In this document: piece after piece, positions 28,244 through 38,800 of the stretch | Numbering within the stretch: the first letter of the stretch is position 1 | Layout of the letters: every line of letters begins with the position of its first letter | DNA from: Poseidonibacter parvus | Lineage (GTDB): Bacteria > Campylobacterota > Campylobacteria > Campylobacterales > Arcobacteraceae | NCBI RefSeq assembly: GCF_001956695.1 | Contig: NZ_CP019070.1 | Coordinates: 620,001-684,000 of the forward strand | Length of the DNA stretch: 64,000 nt | Direction of reading: 5' to 3' | Made by a program: the position numbers and the translations under genes | Notes under the pieces: model-generated | What the model saw: the letters and a program-made list of their open reading frames with translations, nothing else | The model's database searches: none | What the model was told of the DNA's origin: nothing

Positions 28244-28321
28244 ATGAAAATATTTAATTTTGCTAACAACCATTTCATCAAAAGTGTTAACTCTTCATTG
28301 CTACTTACAAAATCTCTCTAA
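28244..28321 (+). CDS. leuL: Candidate leucine leader peptide upstream of leuA
   Basis: A 25-codon frame starts at ATG 28244, six bases after AAGGAG, and ends TAA at 28319-28321. Its product contains NSSLLLTKSL near the end. Leucine is encoded by TTG, CTA, CTT (consecutive, 28298-28306) and CTC. None is TTA, the usual leucine codon in this genome, so the run should be slow to translate when leucyl-tRNA is short. With a strong promoter upstream and leuA 100 bases downstream, it looks like an attenuation-type leader peptide. I could not find a clear competing terminator hairpin, so the mechanism is inferred. Confidence 0.6.
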   Translation: MKIFNFANNHFIKSVNSSLLLTKSL

Positions 28322-28368
28322 TTTCTACAATTAGATTTTCTCAAACAAATAAATTACATTACAGTTTT

Positions 28369-28396
28369 TCTTTTTTTATATAAAAAAAGATATAAT
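28369..28396 (+). promoter_or_regulatory. A/T palindrome and second -10 box before leuA
   Basis: A perfect 22-base A/T palindrome (28369-28390, a T7 tract mirrored by an A7 tract) is followed directly by TATAAT (28391-28396). This may be a second, leader-independent leuA promoter with the T-tract typical of this phylum, or the T-run may end transcripts from the upstream promoter. Confidence 0.4.
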
Positions 28397-28421
28397 AATA
28401 TACATTTTAAAGGGTACAACA

Positions 28422-29975
28422 ATGGACAAAAATAGGATTATAGTATTTGATACAACATTAAGAGATGGAGAACAATCACCTGGTTGTTCAATGAATACAG
28501 AAGAAAAAATTAAAATTGCATTACAGTTAGAAAAACTAGGTGTTGATGTTATTGAAGCAGGTTTTGCAGCAGCAAGTCCTGGAGATTTTGATGCAGTTTC
28601 AAGAATTGCTGAAAGAGTTTCTAATTCTTCTATTTGTTCACTAAGTCGAGCAATTGATAATGATATCAAACAATCAGGTTTAGCAGTACAAAAAGCAGCT
28701 AAACATAGAATTCATACATTTATTGCAACTTCACCAATTCATATGAAATATAAATTAAAAATGAGTGAAGAAGAAGTTATCAAAAGAGCAGTTCATGCAG
28801 TAGAATACGCAAGAACTTTTGTTGATGATGTTGAGTTTTCATTAGAAGATGCAGGTAGATCTGAAATTCCTTTTATGAAAGAAGTAATGGACGCAGTAAT
28901 TGCTGCAGGTGCTTCTACTATTAACTTACCAGATACAGTAGGTTATAGATTACCTCATGAATTAGGTGCAATGGTTAAAGAATTATCTGATTTTGCAGGT
29001 GATCGTGCGATTATTTCTGTTCATAATCATAATGACTTAGGATTAGCAACTGCTAATACTTTAGATGCTGTAATGAACGGTGCTAGACAAATTGAAGTTA
29101 CAATTAATGGATTAGGAGAAAGAGCTGGAAATTCTGCTTTAGAAGAAGCGGTAATGGCTATTAAAACAAGACGTGATGCTTTTGGTGATTTATACACGGG
29201 GATTAATACAGCTGAAATTTATCCTACATCGAGATTAGTTGCAACAATTACAGGTGTCGAACCACAACAAAATAAAGCAATTGTTGGAAAAAATGCATTT
29301 TCACATGAAAGTGGAATTCATCAAGATGGTGTTTTAAAACATCAAGAAACTTATGAAATCATGAAACCTGAAGATGTTGGAGTATTTAAAGATTCTACAT
29401 TAATTTTAGGAAAACACTCAGGTCGTGCTGCATTTAGAGATAAAATTGAGCACTTAGGTTTTGATAAAGTTACAGATGAAGAGTTAAATGCTGCTTTTGA
29501 AAGATTTAAAATTTTAGCTGATAAGAAAAAAGATGTAAGTGATGATGATATCAGAATGTTAATTACTGATGAAGCATTAAATCAAGATAAAACTTATGAG
29601 TTAGTTGGTTTACAAATTTCTGATTGCTCAAACGGTGTTCCAACAGCGGCTGTTTCTATTAAATTCCAAGACCAAATTATGCAAGATGCTGCAATTGGTG
29701 ATGGAACAATGGATGCAATTTTTAAAACTATTGATAGATTAACAGGATACAACGGTGAACTTAAAGATTATAAAGTTACATCTGTATCTGAAGGTAAAGA
29801 TGCTTTAGCAAAAGTTACAACTAGAGTTGCTTTTGATGAAAGTTCACCTGCATTTGTTGGTCATGGTTTAAGTATTGATACAATGCTTGCAACTGCAAAA
29901 GCATATTTAAGTGCATTAAATTCTTATCTTTCTCAAAAAGAAAGATTATCTAAACAAACTTCTCACCAAGTTTAA
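28422..29975 (+). CDS. leuA: 2-isopropylmalate synthase
   Basis: The 517-residue enzyme has the LeuA catalytic TIM barrel. [16 protein letters not shown] lies at the N-terminus and the metal-binding [10 protein letters not shown] follows. [13 protein letters not shown] and the C-terminal regulatory domain (from about residue 390), which in the family binds leucine for feedback inhibition, complete it. It condenses acetyl-CoA with 2-oxoisovalerate in the first committed step of leucine synthesis. It is preceded by a candidate leader peptide and followed by a strong terminator, so it is transcribed without other leu genes. Confidence 0.96.
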   Translation: MDKNRIIVFDTTLRDGEQSPGCSMNTEEKIKIALQLEKLGVDVIEAGFAAASPGDFDAVSRIAERVSNSSICSLSRAIDNDIKQSGLAVQKAAKHRIHTFIATSPIHMKYKLKMSEEEVIKRAVHAVEYARTFVDDVEFSLEDAGRSEIPFMKEVMDAVIAAGASTINLPDTVGYRLPHELGAMVKELSDFAGDRAIISVHNHNDLGLATANTLDAVMNGARQIEVTINGLGERAGNSALEEAVMAIKTRRDAFGDLYTGINTAEIYPTSRLVATITGVEPQQNKAIVGKNAFSHESGIHQDGVLKHQETYEIMKPEDVGVFKDSTLILGKHSGRAAFRDKIEHLGFDKVTDEELNAAFERFKILADKKKDVSDDDIRMLITDEALNQDKTYELVGLQISDCSNGVPTAAVSIKFQDQIMQDAAIGDGTMDAIFKTIDRLTGYNGELKDYKVTSVSEGKDALAKVTTRVAFDESSPAFVGHGLSIDTMLATAKAYLSALNSYLSQKERLSKQTSHQV

Positions 29976-29978
29976 TAA

Positions 29979-30005
29979 TATAAAGTAGAGTTTCTCTACT
30001 TTATA
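29979..30005 (+). terminator. Intrinsic terminator after leuA
   Basis: A perfect 12-bp stem TATAAAGTAGAG / CTCTACTTTATA around a TTT loop starts four bases after the leuA stop. Confidence 0.7.
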
Positions 30006-30044
30006 AATAACTTGATATAAATCAATTTCTTATCAAAAAAAGGC

Positions 30045-30050
30045 TATAAT
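30045..30050 (+). promoter_or_regulatory. -10 box for the DUF1538-PII operon
   Basis: A perfect TATAAT lies 57 bases before the start of the DUF1538 gene and after the leuA terminator. An AATCTAG repeat motif and GGAGG (30091-30095) follow in the leader. Confidence 0.5.
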
Positions 30051-30107
30051 ATCTATATTAGCTAGATTAAATAATAATCTAGAATAACATGGAGGACATA
30101 TAGTTAT

Positions 30108-32132
30108 ATGATGCAGTTTAACTTCTTTTTAAAACTTTTAAGAGAATCTTTTAGGGATTTAATTCCAATTATTGTTGTGATTTTATTTTTCCAGTTAGCA
30201 ATTATTCAAGCTGTACCAGAAGGTTGGGTAAATACTGCAATTGGTTTAGGTATTGTAGGTGTGGGACTTGCAATATTTTTACAAGGTCTTGAAATTGGTG
30301 TTTTCCCTGTTGGTGAAGGATTAGCAAGGGATTTTGCAAAATCTGGATGGACAACTTGGATTTTAATATTTGGTTTTTTAATTGGTTTTGGTACCACTAT
30401 AGCAGAGCCTGCACTTGCTGTAATTGCAGATAAGGCAGCTTCAATTTCAAGTGGAAGAATTGATGCAAGTGTCCTTAGATTTGTAGTTGCTGGTTCTGTT
30501 GGTTTTGCAATTTTATTAGGTGTATTTAGGATTATTAAAGGTCATCCTATCCATTACTATATCATTGCTGGATATATTTTAGTAGTTACAGTTACATTTT
30601 TTGCACCTCCTGAAATTATTGGATTATCTTATGATTTAGGTGGAGTTACAACTTCAACTGTAACAGTACCTTTAGTAGCAGCTCTAGGTATTGGTTTAGC
30701 CTCAAATATTAAAGGAAGAAATCCTGTAATTGATGGTTTTGGTCTTATTGCTTTTGCTTCATTAACACCAATGATATTTGTTCAAATTTACGGAATTGCA
30801 GTATATAATCTAGTAGATGCACAAGATGTTGCAAATGTTGTGGTTAAAGCTGCTATTTCTTCACCTACAGATATTACATTTGAATCTATTCTTTATGGAA
30901 TAGCATCAGTAATTAAAGATGTAATTCCTATTTTAGCAATTATCCTTTTCTTTCAATATGGTGTATTAAAAAAACCTATTCAAAATCTTAAAACAGTATT
31001 TTTAGGTTTTGCACTTGTAATTATCGGATTATATGCCTTTATTTTAGGTCTTGAAATGGGTCTATTCTCACTTGGTGAGACAATGGCTTATCAATTAACA
31101 AAAAGAGATTCTGTATTTGTAATTTATGCTTTTGCATTTGCTATTGGTTTTTCTACAACTATGGCAGAACCAGCTCTTATGGCTATTGCAAAAAAAGCAA
31201 AAGACATTTCAGATGGTAAAATCAATGATTTTGCACTAAGATTATTCGTAGCACTTGGTGTTGCTATTGGTATTGCTTTAGGAGCATTTAGAATTGTTGA
31301 TGGTGGTCATATTCACTACTATATTATTGTTGGATACTTAATTGTTATTCTTCTTACTTTTATAGCTCCTAAATATATTATTCCAATTGCTTATGATTCA
31401 GGAGGAGTTACAACTTCAACAGTAACAGTTCCTCTTGTAGCTGCTCTTGGTATTGGACTAGCAACTAATATTGAAGGAAGAAGCCCTTTAATTGATGGTT
31501 TTGGTCTTATTGCTTTTGCTTCATTATTTCCAATGATTACTGTTATGGTATATGGAATTTTAACTGAAAAATTTGGTGTTAAATCAGATACTCAAATTGA
31601 GCAAGAAGATTTACTTCATGATAATTTAGCTGATGCTGAAAATATGGACTTAGCAACTGTTAATATTGATGGTTCAACTACAAGACACTCTTTATCTTTA
31701 GAGTTTTCAGCTGTTGTTGTAATAGTTCCTGTTGATAAAAAACTTGATGCAATTCAAGCTGCACATAAAGCAGGAGCATCTGGTGTTACGGTTTTAAGAG
31801 CAGATGGAATTGGACTTGAAGAAATGGCAAACTTCTATCGAACATCTTTTGAAGCAAATGATACTTTACTATTGTTCTTACTTCCAAAATATTTAGTAAA
31901 TGAAGTTGTAAAACAAATTATTCATTCATTGCATATTACAACAAGTGGAAAAGGTATTGCTTTTGCCTTTCCATTAACACATATGAAAGGTATTTCTTTA
32001 TCAAAAGAAGATATATTTAAAGAACAAGCTTATCAAGTAAACCTAAATAAAGATGAACCAATCTCTTGTTTAGATGAAGAACATGAGGATAATAATGAAA
32101 CAAGTACAAAACCTTCAACAATTACAAAATAG
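30108..32132 (+). CDS. DUF1538 membrane protein fused to a PII-like domain
   Basis: The 674-residue protein has two homologous membrane halves (about residues 5-235 and 255-490). Each contains GGVTTSTVTVPLVAALGIGL followed by IDGFGLIAFASL, so it arose by internal duplication. Each half has several helices, as in a transporter of the uncharacterised DUF1538 family. After an acidic linker, residues ~525-640 form a soluble domain resembling PII signal proteins (VVVIVPVDKKLDAIQAAHKAGASGVTVLRADG), which probably gates or reports on transport by binding a nucleotide or metabolite. The substrate is unknown. The start at 30108 or 30111 is 12-15 bases after GGAGG, which is long. Its end overlaps the thioredoxin gene. 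Confidence 0.85.
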   Translation: MMQFNFFLKLLRESFRDLIPIIVVILFFQLAIIQAVPEGWVNTAIGLGIVGVGLAIFLQGLEIGVFPVGEGLARDFAKSGWTTWILIFGFLIGFGTTIAEPALAVIADKAASISSGRIDASVLRFVVAGSVGFAILLGVFRIIKGHPIHYYIIAGYILVVTVTFFAPPEIIGLSYDLGGVTTSTVTVPLVAALGIGLASNIKGRNPVIDGFGLIAFASLTPMIFVQIYGIAVYNLVDAQDVANVVVKAAISSPTDITFESILYGIASVIKDVIPILAIILFFQYGVLKKPIQNLKTVFLGFALVIIGLYAFILGLEMGLFSLGETMAYQLTKRDSVFVIYAFAFAIGFSTTMAEPALMAIAKKAKDISDGKINDFALRLFVALGVAIGIALGAFRIVDGGHIHYYIIVGYLIVILLTFIAPKYIIPIAYDSGGVTTSTVTVPLVAALGIGLATNIEGRSPLIDGFGLIAFASLFPMITVMVYGILTEKFGVKSDTQIEQEDLLHDNLADAENMDLATVNIDGSTTRHSLSLEFSAVVVIVPVDKKLDAIQAAHKAGASGVTVLRADGIGLEEMANFYRTSFEANDTLLLFLLPKYLVNEVVKQIIHSLHITTSGKGIAFAFPLTHMKGISLSKEDIFKEQAYQVNLNKDEPISCLDEEHEDNNETSTKPSTITK

Positions 32133-32424
32133 TATTAATACAGGTGCTCCTGTATTAGTATATTTTTCAGGAGAAAACTGTTCTGTTTGTAAGGTTTTAA
32201 AACCAAAAATAGAAGAAGAGATAAAAAAGAATTTCCCATTATTTGAAACTTATGAAGTTAAAACAGATATACATAAAGAAATTACAAGTCATTTTACGGT
32301 ATTTTCTATACCTACAATGTTGGTATTTTTTGATAAAAAAGAGTTTTTTAGAAAAGGTCGTAATATGTCAGTTTCTATGTTTATTGAAGAATTAAAAAGA
32401 CCATATGATTTAATGACAAAATAG
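32095..32424 (+). CDS. Thioredoxin-family protein
   Basis: The start at 32095, five bases after GAGGA, is inside the end of the DUF1538 gene (38-base overlap), giving 109 residues. The thioredoxin fold is complete: VLVYFSGENCSVCKVLKPKI with a CSVC active site near residue 29, and the cis-proline in FSIPTMLVFFDK. There is no signal peptide, so it acts in the cytoplasm as a thiol-disulphide exchange protein. It is the second gene of the 30108-35815 cluster and precedes a haem-binding protein by nine bases. Confidence 0.85.
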   Translation: MKQVQNLQQLQNSINTGAPVLVYFSGENCSVCKVLKPKIEEEIKKNFPLFETYEVKTDIHKEITSHFTVFSIPTMLVFFDKKEFFRKGRNMSVSMFIEELKRPYDLMTK

Positions 32425-32433
32425 AGTATATAA

Positions 32434-32853
32434 ATGAAAAGAACACTTCTTATTTTTTTAATTGTATTTATAGTAATGCAGTTTATTCAAACAGAACAAT
32501 CAAATGAAGCTATTGTTAAAGATAATGAAATAAAAGCTCCTTTAGAGGTTTTTACTATCTTAAAACAGTCTTGTTATGATTGTCATTCAGATAATGTAAA
32601 ATGGCCTTGGTACTCAAAAATTGCACCTGCGTCTTGGATTATAAGTTCACATGTAAATAGTGGAAGAGATGCATTAAATTTCTCACAATGGGAAACATAT
32701 ACAAAAGAAGAAAAAGAAAAAGAACTAAAAGATATATATAGAACGGTTTACGCAGTAATGCCATTACCAAGTTATATTTGGCTTCATCCTGAAGCAGATT
32801 TAACAAAAGAACAAAGAAGTTTAATTAGAAAATGGACTGGGGTTAGAAAGTAA
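32434..32853 (+). CDS. Periplasmic haem-binding domain protein (CxxCH)
   Basis: The 139-residue protein has an N-terminal signal anchor (about residues 3-20). It then matches the small haem-binding domain family (Haem_bd type): QSCYDCHSDNVKWPWYSKIAPASW carries one CxxCH c-type haem site near residue 47, and the region ends with a PLPSYIWLHPEADLT segment. The haem would be attached outside the cytoplasmic membrane. The redox partner is unknown. It sits between a thioredoxin gene and the MutS gene, which begins one base after its stop. Confidence 0.85.
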   Translation: MKRTLLIFLIVFIVMQFIQTEQSNEAIVKDNEIKAPLEVFTILKQSCYDCHSDNVKWPWYSKIAPASWIISSHVNSGRDALNFSQWETYTKEEKEKELKDIYRTVYAVMPLPSYIWLHPEADLTKEQRSLIRKWTGVRK

Positions 32854-32854
32854 A

Positions 32855-35815
32855 GTGAGAGAAGAAGTAGCTGAAATATTAAGTGATAGGAAAACACTTT
32901 TAACAATCACATATTTTAAATTACAAAGATTGTTTGAAAAGAAATATGGTAAAAATACTGTAGTTCTTATGGAAATAGGAACATTCTTTGAAGTTTATGA
33001 AGTAAATAATGATGAAGAGCAAATTGGTAAAGCAAAAGAGATTGCAGAACTATTAAATATACAACTTACAAGAAAAAATAAAACTATTTTAGAAAACTCT
33101 CCAACAAACCCTATAATGGCAGGTGTTCCAGCAATTTCACTTGAAAAACACCTTGCAAGAATAATTTCAGAACAAAAATACACAGTAGTTCTAATAAAAC
33201 AAAAAGGAATTCCACCTAATGTTACTAGATATTTAGACACAGTAGTAAGTCCTGGAACAAATTTTGATTTTGTATTAGATCAAGATGAAAACAATATCAC
33301 TTCAATTTTAATTGACCAAATTAGAGGAATATATTTACTTGGATATTCTGCAATTGATGTAACAACTGGAAAGTGTTATTACAATGAAGTTCATGGAACT
33401 AGTGAAGATAAATTTTTTGCCTTAGATGAGGTATTTAATTATATGAATATGCATAAAACCAATGAAGTTGTAATTACTTTTGCAGATAAAAATATAAATC
33501 AAAAAGAGGTAATCGATTATCTTGAATTATCTTTAAAAACTTTTCATATTGCATCTTTTAGACCTAAGATTTCTTATCAAAATGAGTTGTTTAAGAATGT
33601 ATTCAATATACAATCACTTCTAACTGCAATTGAGCATTTAGATATGGAAAGAGTTCCTTTAAGTACAGAATCACTTTGTGTTTTAATTGATTTTGTAATA
33701 GGGCATGATTCTAATATTATTCAAAAACTCTCACTTCCTTCTAAACTTGATATTAGTAAGTATATTTATTTAGGAAATAATGCAATTGAGCAATTAAATA
33801 TAATTGAAACATCACATAATCCTAGTTTGATAAAACTAATAAACAACACTTCAACAGCAATGGGAAAAAGACTTTTAAAAGAAAGACTAACTCATCCTGT
33901 AAAAGATTCAAAAGAGCTTTTGAGAAGATTTGCTCTATCAAAAGAGTTGTTTGATTATCACGCTCCTATTGAAAATGAATTAGCAAATATTTATGATATT
34001 GAGAGATTAACAAGAAGAATTAAATTAAATCGTTTACATCCTTTTGAGTTAAACTATTTATATGATTCACTTCTTAGTATAAAAGAAGTTGTTTCTTTTA
34101 TGGAAAACTATAAGTTTATTAAACCACCTTGTACAAGTGCACAATTAGAACAATTTATTCAATCAATTGATTCTACATTTGATTTATCAATTTGTGGAAA
34201 GTATATGCTAAAAGATGTTGAAGGCAATATGGTAAATGGTGGAATTAATACACAAATTGATGAGCTAAATACACAAAATGATATTTTATATTCAAAACTA
34301 GAACTTTTAAAAAAACATATATTAGGCTTTTTAAATAGCAGTGAAGACTCAAATTTTGTAGGAATAAATAGATTAGATAAAGAAGGATTCTTCTTAACTT
34401 TAACAAAAAATAGATTTAATTTAATCAAAGAAGATTTATTAAATTCTCATATTATTATTGATGATGATTTACTTTTATTTAAAGACTTTAGTATAAAAAT
34501 TCAAACAAACTCTGTAAAAATATTTTGTAAGTTAACAGAAGAAGTTTCTGATAAATATGTACATAATTTAAGAAAAATTATTGAATTAAATAAGCTTGTA
34601 TTTAAAGAAAAGATTACAGAATTTGAAAAAAAGTTTGCAATACTTCTAGAAGAGTTAGTGCAGTTTATAGCAGAAGTTGATTTAACTGTATCAAATATTA
34701 AAACAGCAAAAAAATATAATTATGTTTGTCCAAAAATCGTAAAAACAAAAGATAATGAAAATTTTATTGAAGCAATTGATTTAAGACATCCAATAATTGA
34801 AGCAAATGAAGAACAAGGTATTTATGTACCAAATGATATTATTTTAGGTGAACTTAGTCTTGCATCAAAAGAGTATAAAAACAATGTAATCATTAAAAAC
34901 TCAAACCCTGTTAATATGAATAACAATAAAATGCATGGTGTTTTATTATATGGAATTAATTCATCAGGAAAATCTTCACTTATGAAAGCAATAGGAATAG
35001 CTGTAATTCTTGCACAAGCTGGTTTTTATGTTCCTGCAAAATCTATGAGGTTTTCAATTTTTGATGCTGTTTATACTAGAATTTCTGGAGCTGATAATAT
35101 TGCAAAAGGATTATCTTCTTTTGCAGTTGAAATGCTTGAGTTAAAAAACATTTTCAATCGTGCTACAAAAAAATCACTTATCTTAGGTGATGAAATATCT
35201 CACAGTACTGAAACCATGAGTGGTTTATCAATAGTTGCAAGCTCAATTTTAAAGCTTTCAAAACTTGAGTCAATTTTTGTTTTTGCAACACATTTACATC
35301 AATTACCTGAAATTGAAGATATTGAAAAACTAAAAAATATAATTGCGCTTCATTTATCTGTTATGTACAATAACGATGAAGATAAGCTAATCTTTGATAG
35401 AAAGCTAGCTTATGGAAGTGGTTCTTCTATGTATGGTTTAGAGTATGCTAAATCTTTACATATGGATAAAGAGTTTTTATCTGTAGCAAATGATATTAGA
35501 AAAAAACTAACAGATGATTATGATTCAATTGAAAGATTAAGCATGCGTAAAACTTCTAAATACAATAAGAACGTATATGCAAGCTCATGTGTAATTTGTG
35601 GAAAAGCTTGTGATGATGTTCATCATATAAAAGAGCAAGCAAGAGCAAATAAAGAAGGTTTTATTGAACACATCAATGCAAATCATAAATATAATCTTAT
35701 TCCTTTATGTAAAGAGCATCACAAGCAAGTACATGATGGAACAATTAATGTAAATGGCTTTGTAGCAACTTCAAATGGTTTAGAACTTCATTATACTGAT
35801 GCTGGTAAATCATAA
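32855..35815 (+). CDS. mutS: MutS7-type mismatch-binding protein with C-terminal HNH domain
   Basis: Starting at GTG 32855 directly after the preceding stop, this 986-residue protein is a MutS. The mismatch-contact motif GTFFEVYE lies at residues 42-49 (F44/F45/E46). Connector, lever and clamp regions follow, then an ATPase with Walker A GINSSGKSS near residue 699 and a GDEISHSTE signature. After the ATPase, about 85 residues carry CVICGKACDDVHHIKEQ and NLIPLCKEHHKQVH, an HNH endonuclease with a zinc-binding CxxC. This architecture is that of MutS7, known from other Campylobacterota, giant viruses and octocoral mitochondria, where it could nick DNA without MutL. No mutL is in the window. Confidence 0.92.
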   Translation: MREEVAEILSDRKTLLTITYFKLQRLFEKKYGKNTVVLMEIGTFFEVYEVNNDEEQIGKAKEIAELLNIQLTRKNKTILENSPTNPIMAGVPAISLEKHLARIISEQKYTVVLIKQKGIPPNVTRYLDTVVSPGTNFDFVLDQDENNITSILIDQIRGIYLLGYSAIDVTTGKCYYNEVHGTSEDKFFALDEVFNYMNMHKTNEVVITFADKNINQKEVIDYLELSLKTFHIASFRPKISYQNELFKNVFNIQSLLTAIEHLDMERVPLSTESLCVLIDFVIGHDSNIIQKLSLPSKLDISKYIYLGNNAIEQLNIIETSHNPSLIKLINNTSTAMGKRLLKERLTHPVKDSKELLRRFALSKELFDYHAPIENELANIYDIERLTRRIKLNRLHPFELNYLYDSLLSIKEVVSFMENYKFIKPPCTSAQLEQFIQSIDSTFDLSICGKYMLKDVEGNMVNGGINTQIDELNTQNDILYSKLELLKKHILGFLNSSEDSNFVGINRLDKEGFFLTLTKNRFNLIKEDLLNSHIIIDDDLLLFKDFSIKIQTNSVKIFCKLTEEVSDKYVHNLRKIIELNKLVFKEKITEFEKKFAILLEELVQFIAEVDLTVSNIKTAKKYNYVCPKIVKTKDNENFIEAIDLRHPIIEANEEQGIYVPNDIILGELSLASKEYKNNVIIKNSNPVNMNNNKMHGVLLYGINSSGKSSLMKAIGIAVILAQAGFYVPAKSMRFSIFDAVYTRISGADNIAKGLSSFAVEMLELKNIFNRATKKSLILGDEISHSTETMSGLSIVASSILKLSKLESIFVFATHLHQLPEIEDIEKLKNIIALHLSVMYNNDEDKLIFDRKLAYGSGSSMYGLEYAKSLHMDKEFLSVANDIRKKLTDDYDSIERLSMRKTSKYNKNVYASSCVICGKACDDVHHIKEQARANKEGFIEHINANHKYNLIPLCKEHHKQVHDGTINVNGFVATSNGLELHYTDAGKS

Positions 35816-35843
35816 GTATATGAAGTTTTAAATAGTTTAATAG

Positions 35844-38800
35844 TTATTCTTTTATTTCTACTTTAAAGTATTTATCTAAAACCTCATTCATTTCATTATA
35901 GACAATTGGTTTTGCAATATGCATATTCATTCCAGCTTTTAATGACTTATCAATATCCTTAGGCATAACACCTGCACTTAAAGCAATAATAGGAATATCT
36001 TTATTGTTCTTTCGTATTATTTCTGTTGCTTCATAGCCATCCATAATTGGCATTTGTATATCCATAAAAATAATGTCATATTCATTTTCCATTACTTTAT
36101 CTACTGCTTGTTTCCCATTTATTGCATAATCAGTATTAAAACCAATTTTCTTTAATGTTTCAGATATCACAATTTGATTAATCTCATCATCTTCTACAAA
36201 TAGTGCTTTTTTACTTTTTATTAAAGAATAATAAGTACTAGTAGGTATTTCTTTTACCTCATTTTTGATACCAGTACTCTTTAATGAAAGCTCTACAAAG
36301 AATGTACTTCCTTGACCTATAGTTGATTGAGTAGATACTTTACCTTCCATAAGTTTAACTAATTGGTAGACAATTGAAAGCCCTAATCCTGTTCCTTTAT
36401 GCTCTCTTGTATTTGATTGATCAGATTGATTAAAAGAATTAAATAAAGATTTTTGAACTTCTTTATTCATTCCAATTCCTGTATCAACAATAGTGAATTT
36501 TAAAATACTATCACCATTCTTTTTAATTTTTTTTCTAATTTTTAGTTTTATATAACCTTTATTTGTAAATTTAGTAGCATTACTTATTATATTCATTAAA
36601 ATTTGTGAAATTCTAAACTCATCTCCAATTACATTTTCTTGTATTTCCTCATCTATATCAATGATATACTTTAATCCTTTTTCTTTTATATTTATCTCAG
36701 TTATTGATTTAATATGAGCAATCATTGACCTAAGTGAAAATTCTTCTTCAAATAGTTTTATATTTCCCGTTGATAGGGCTGAGTAATCTAATATATCATT
36801 AACAATATTAGTTAATATCTCTGATGATTTTTGAATGATTTTTAGTTGTTCTTTATGCTTTTGTTTAATATCCTCACTGTCATCTAACATAAGTCTGGTA
36901 ACACCTACTATTCCATTTAAAGGTGTTCTAATTTCGTGAGACATATTTGCTAAAAACTGAGCTTTTATTTTAGACAGCTCAAGAATTTTTTCATGCTGAC
37001 TAATTAATTCAACTTGTCTAATACGTAAATCTTCTTCTGTAATTAAAAGCTCTTCATTTGAATTTTGAAGTTCTTGATTTGTAGTTTGTAATTGTTCATT
37101 AGATATTGATAATTTTAAGTTAAGGTTTTTTAAATCTTTTGTTTGCTCATTTACTTTCTCTTCTAAATTTTCATTAAATTTTAGTAGTTTAATATTTATC
37201 TTTTTTAATTCTTTTCTACTTTTAAAGTCTTTATAAAAATAATAAAAAGCTAAAACTAAAAGTACAATTGAAATCATAATATAAAAGATATTATTCTTCT
37301 TTACTTCTTTTATTTCAATTTCCATCCATTTATTTTGGATATCTTTATGCTCTTTTTCAGTAATCTTAGAGAGTGCTTTTTCTAAAATATTATGAAGGAT
37401 AATTTTATCTTTTCTACTTGCGATACTTAAATTCATTTCGATATCTGTATATCCTGCTATTTGAATATGTTTTGTATTAAAGTGACTTGAATTATATGAA
37501 AGTGTAGGTAAAATAGCTAAAGCAGCATAGGCCTCTTCCTTTGATACTTTTCTTAAAGAATCAAGGAAATTCTCTGTCTCAATGATTTTAGTATTTGGAT
37601 ATTGTTCTAAGATTTGCGTAATTGTTGCTGAACCTTCTTTTCTTGCGATTGATTTATTAACTATATCTTCTAATCCTTTTGTAAAAGGTTTATCATCTTT
37701 TGTAATAATTGCGTATTTATAGTTAAGATAAGGCTTTGTAAAAAGAGCATATTTAGATCTTTCTTCATTTTTAACTAATATTGGTATGATATCACACTTT
37801 TTATCTTTCAAAAACTCTTGTGTTTGCTTCCATGTAGTCGTATGAATGTATTCAAACTGAATATTATTATCAAGTTTTTGTTTAATAAGATTCATAGTAT
37901 CAATAGAAATACCTTCAGGTTGTTTAGAAGTTTTATTATAAAAACCAATTGGTTCCCAAATTGGATTTGAACACATTTTTATAATTCTATTATTTTTAAG
38001 CCAGTTTTGTTCTTCTTGTGATAAAAATGATTTAATAGGAGTTTCAATGAACCATTTATCTTTAAGATTATTTATTTGTGCAACTGATAATGATTGAATA
38101 GTTTTATCAAATATAGATTTTAGTATTTCATTAGATTTATTAAATATCATATGAATTGGTTTTCTATAAAAATGTTCATTGTTTAAAAGTTCATTTGAAA
38201 GTTCATCGTATAATTGGTTATCTTTTCTTAGGTAATTTAGTATAGAATAATTTGAAATGGCAAAATCACTAGTTTCATTAATAACCGATTGAATTAAATC
38301 AAAATTATTATTCAAAAGCTTTATTTTTACTTTTGGATAATATCTCTTTAATAGCTTTACAAGGTGATATCCTTTTATTACACTTATAGTTTTACCATTA
38401 ATATCTTTAAATGTATAATTTTTACTTTTTTTTGATAATAATCCTGTATTTGCATCAAGAAGTGATTCTTTTGAAAATAAAAACTCTTTTTCTCTTTGAG
38501 GAGTTTTCAAATGATGACTTACAAAATCTAGCTTATTATCTTGAAGCATTGAGCTTGCTTCTTTTTTATTTTTTATTACAATATAGTCTATTTTCTTATC
38601 AAGTTTTTCACTTATTATCTTCATTAAATCAATAACAAAGCCTCTTTTTTCACCATCTTTTATAAATGAGTATGGGAAATATTGGTCTTCTAATTGTGTT
38701 CTAAGAAAAGGTTTAGAATCAAGGTATTCTAATTCTTGATTTGTTAAATTTAGGTTTGATAACTTGACATCATTCCCTAAATATTTCTCAAATATTTTTA

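Noticed and set aside
28310-28340. Leader terminator formed by CTAAT/ATTAG
   Set aside because: The stem is only 5 bp plus a bulged extension and has no clean T run, so I do not call it a terminator.
30108-31600. Internal DNA repeat as a mobile-element signature
   Set aside because: The repeat is a protein-level duplication within the DUF1538 gene, not an inserted element.
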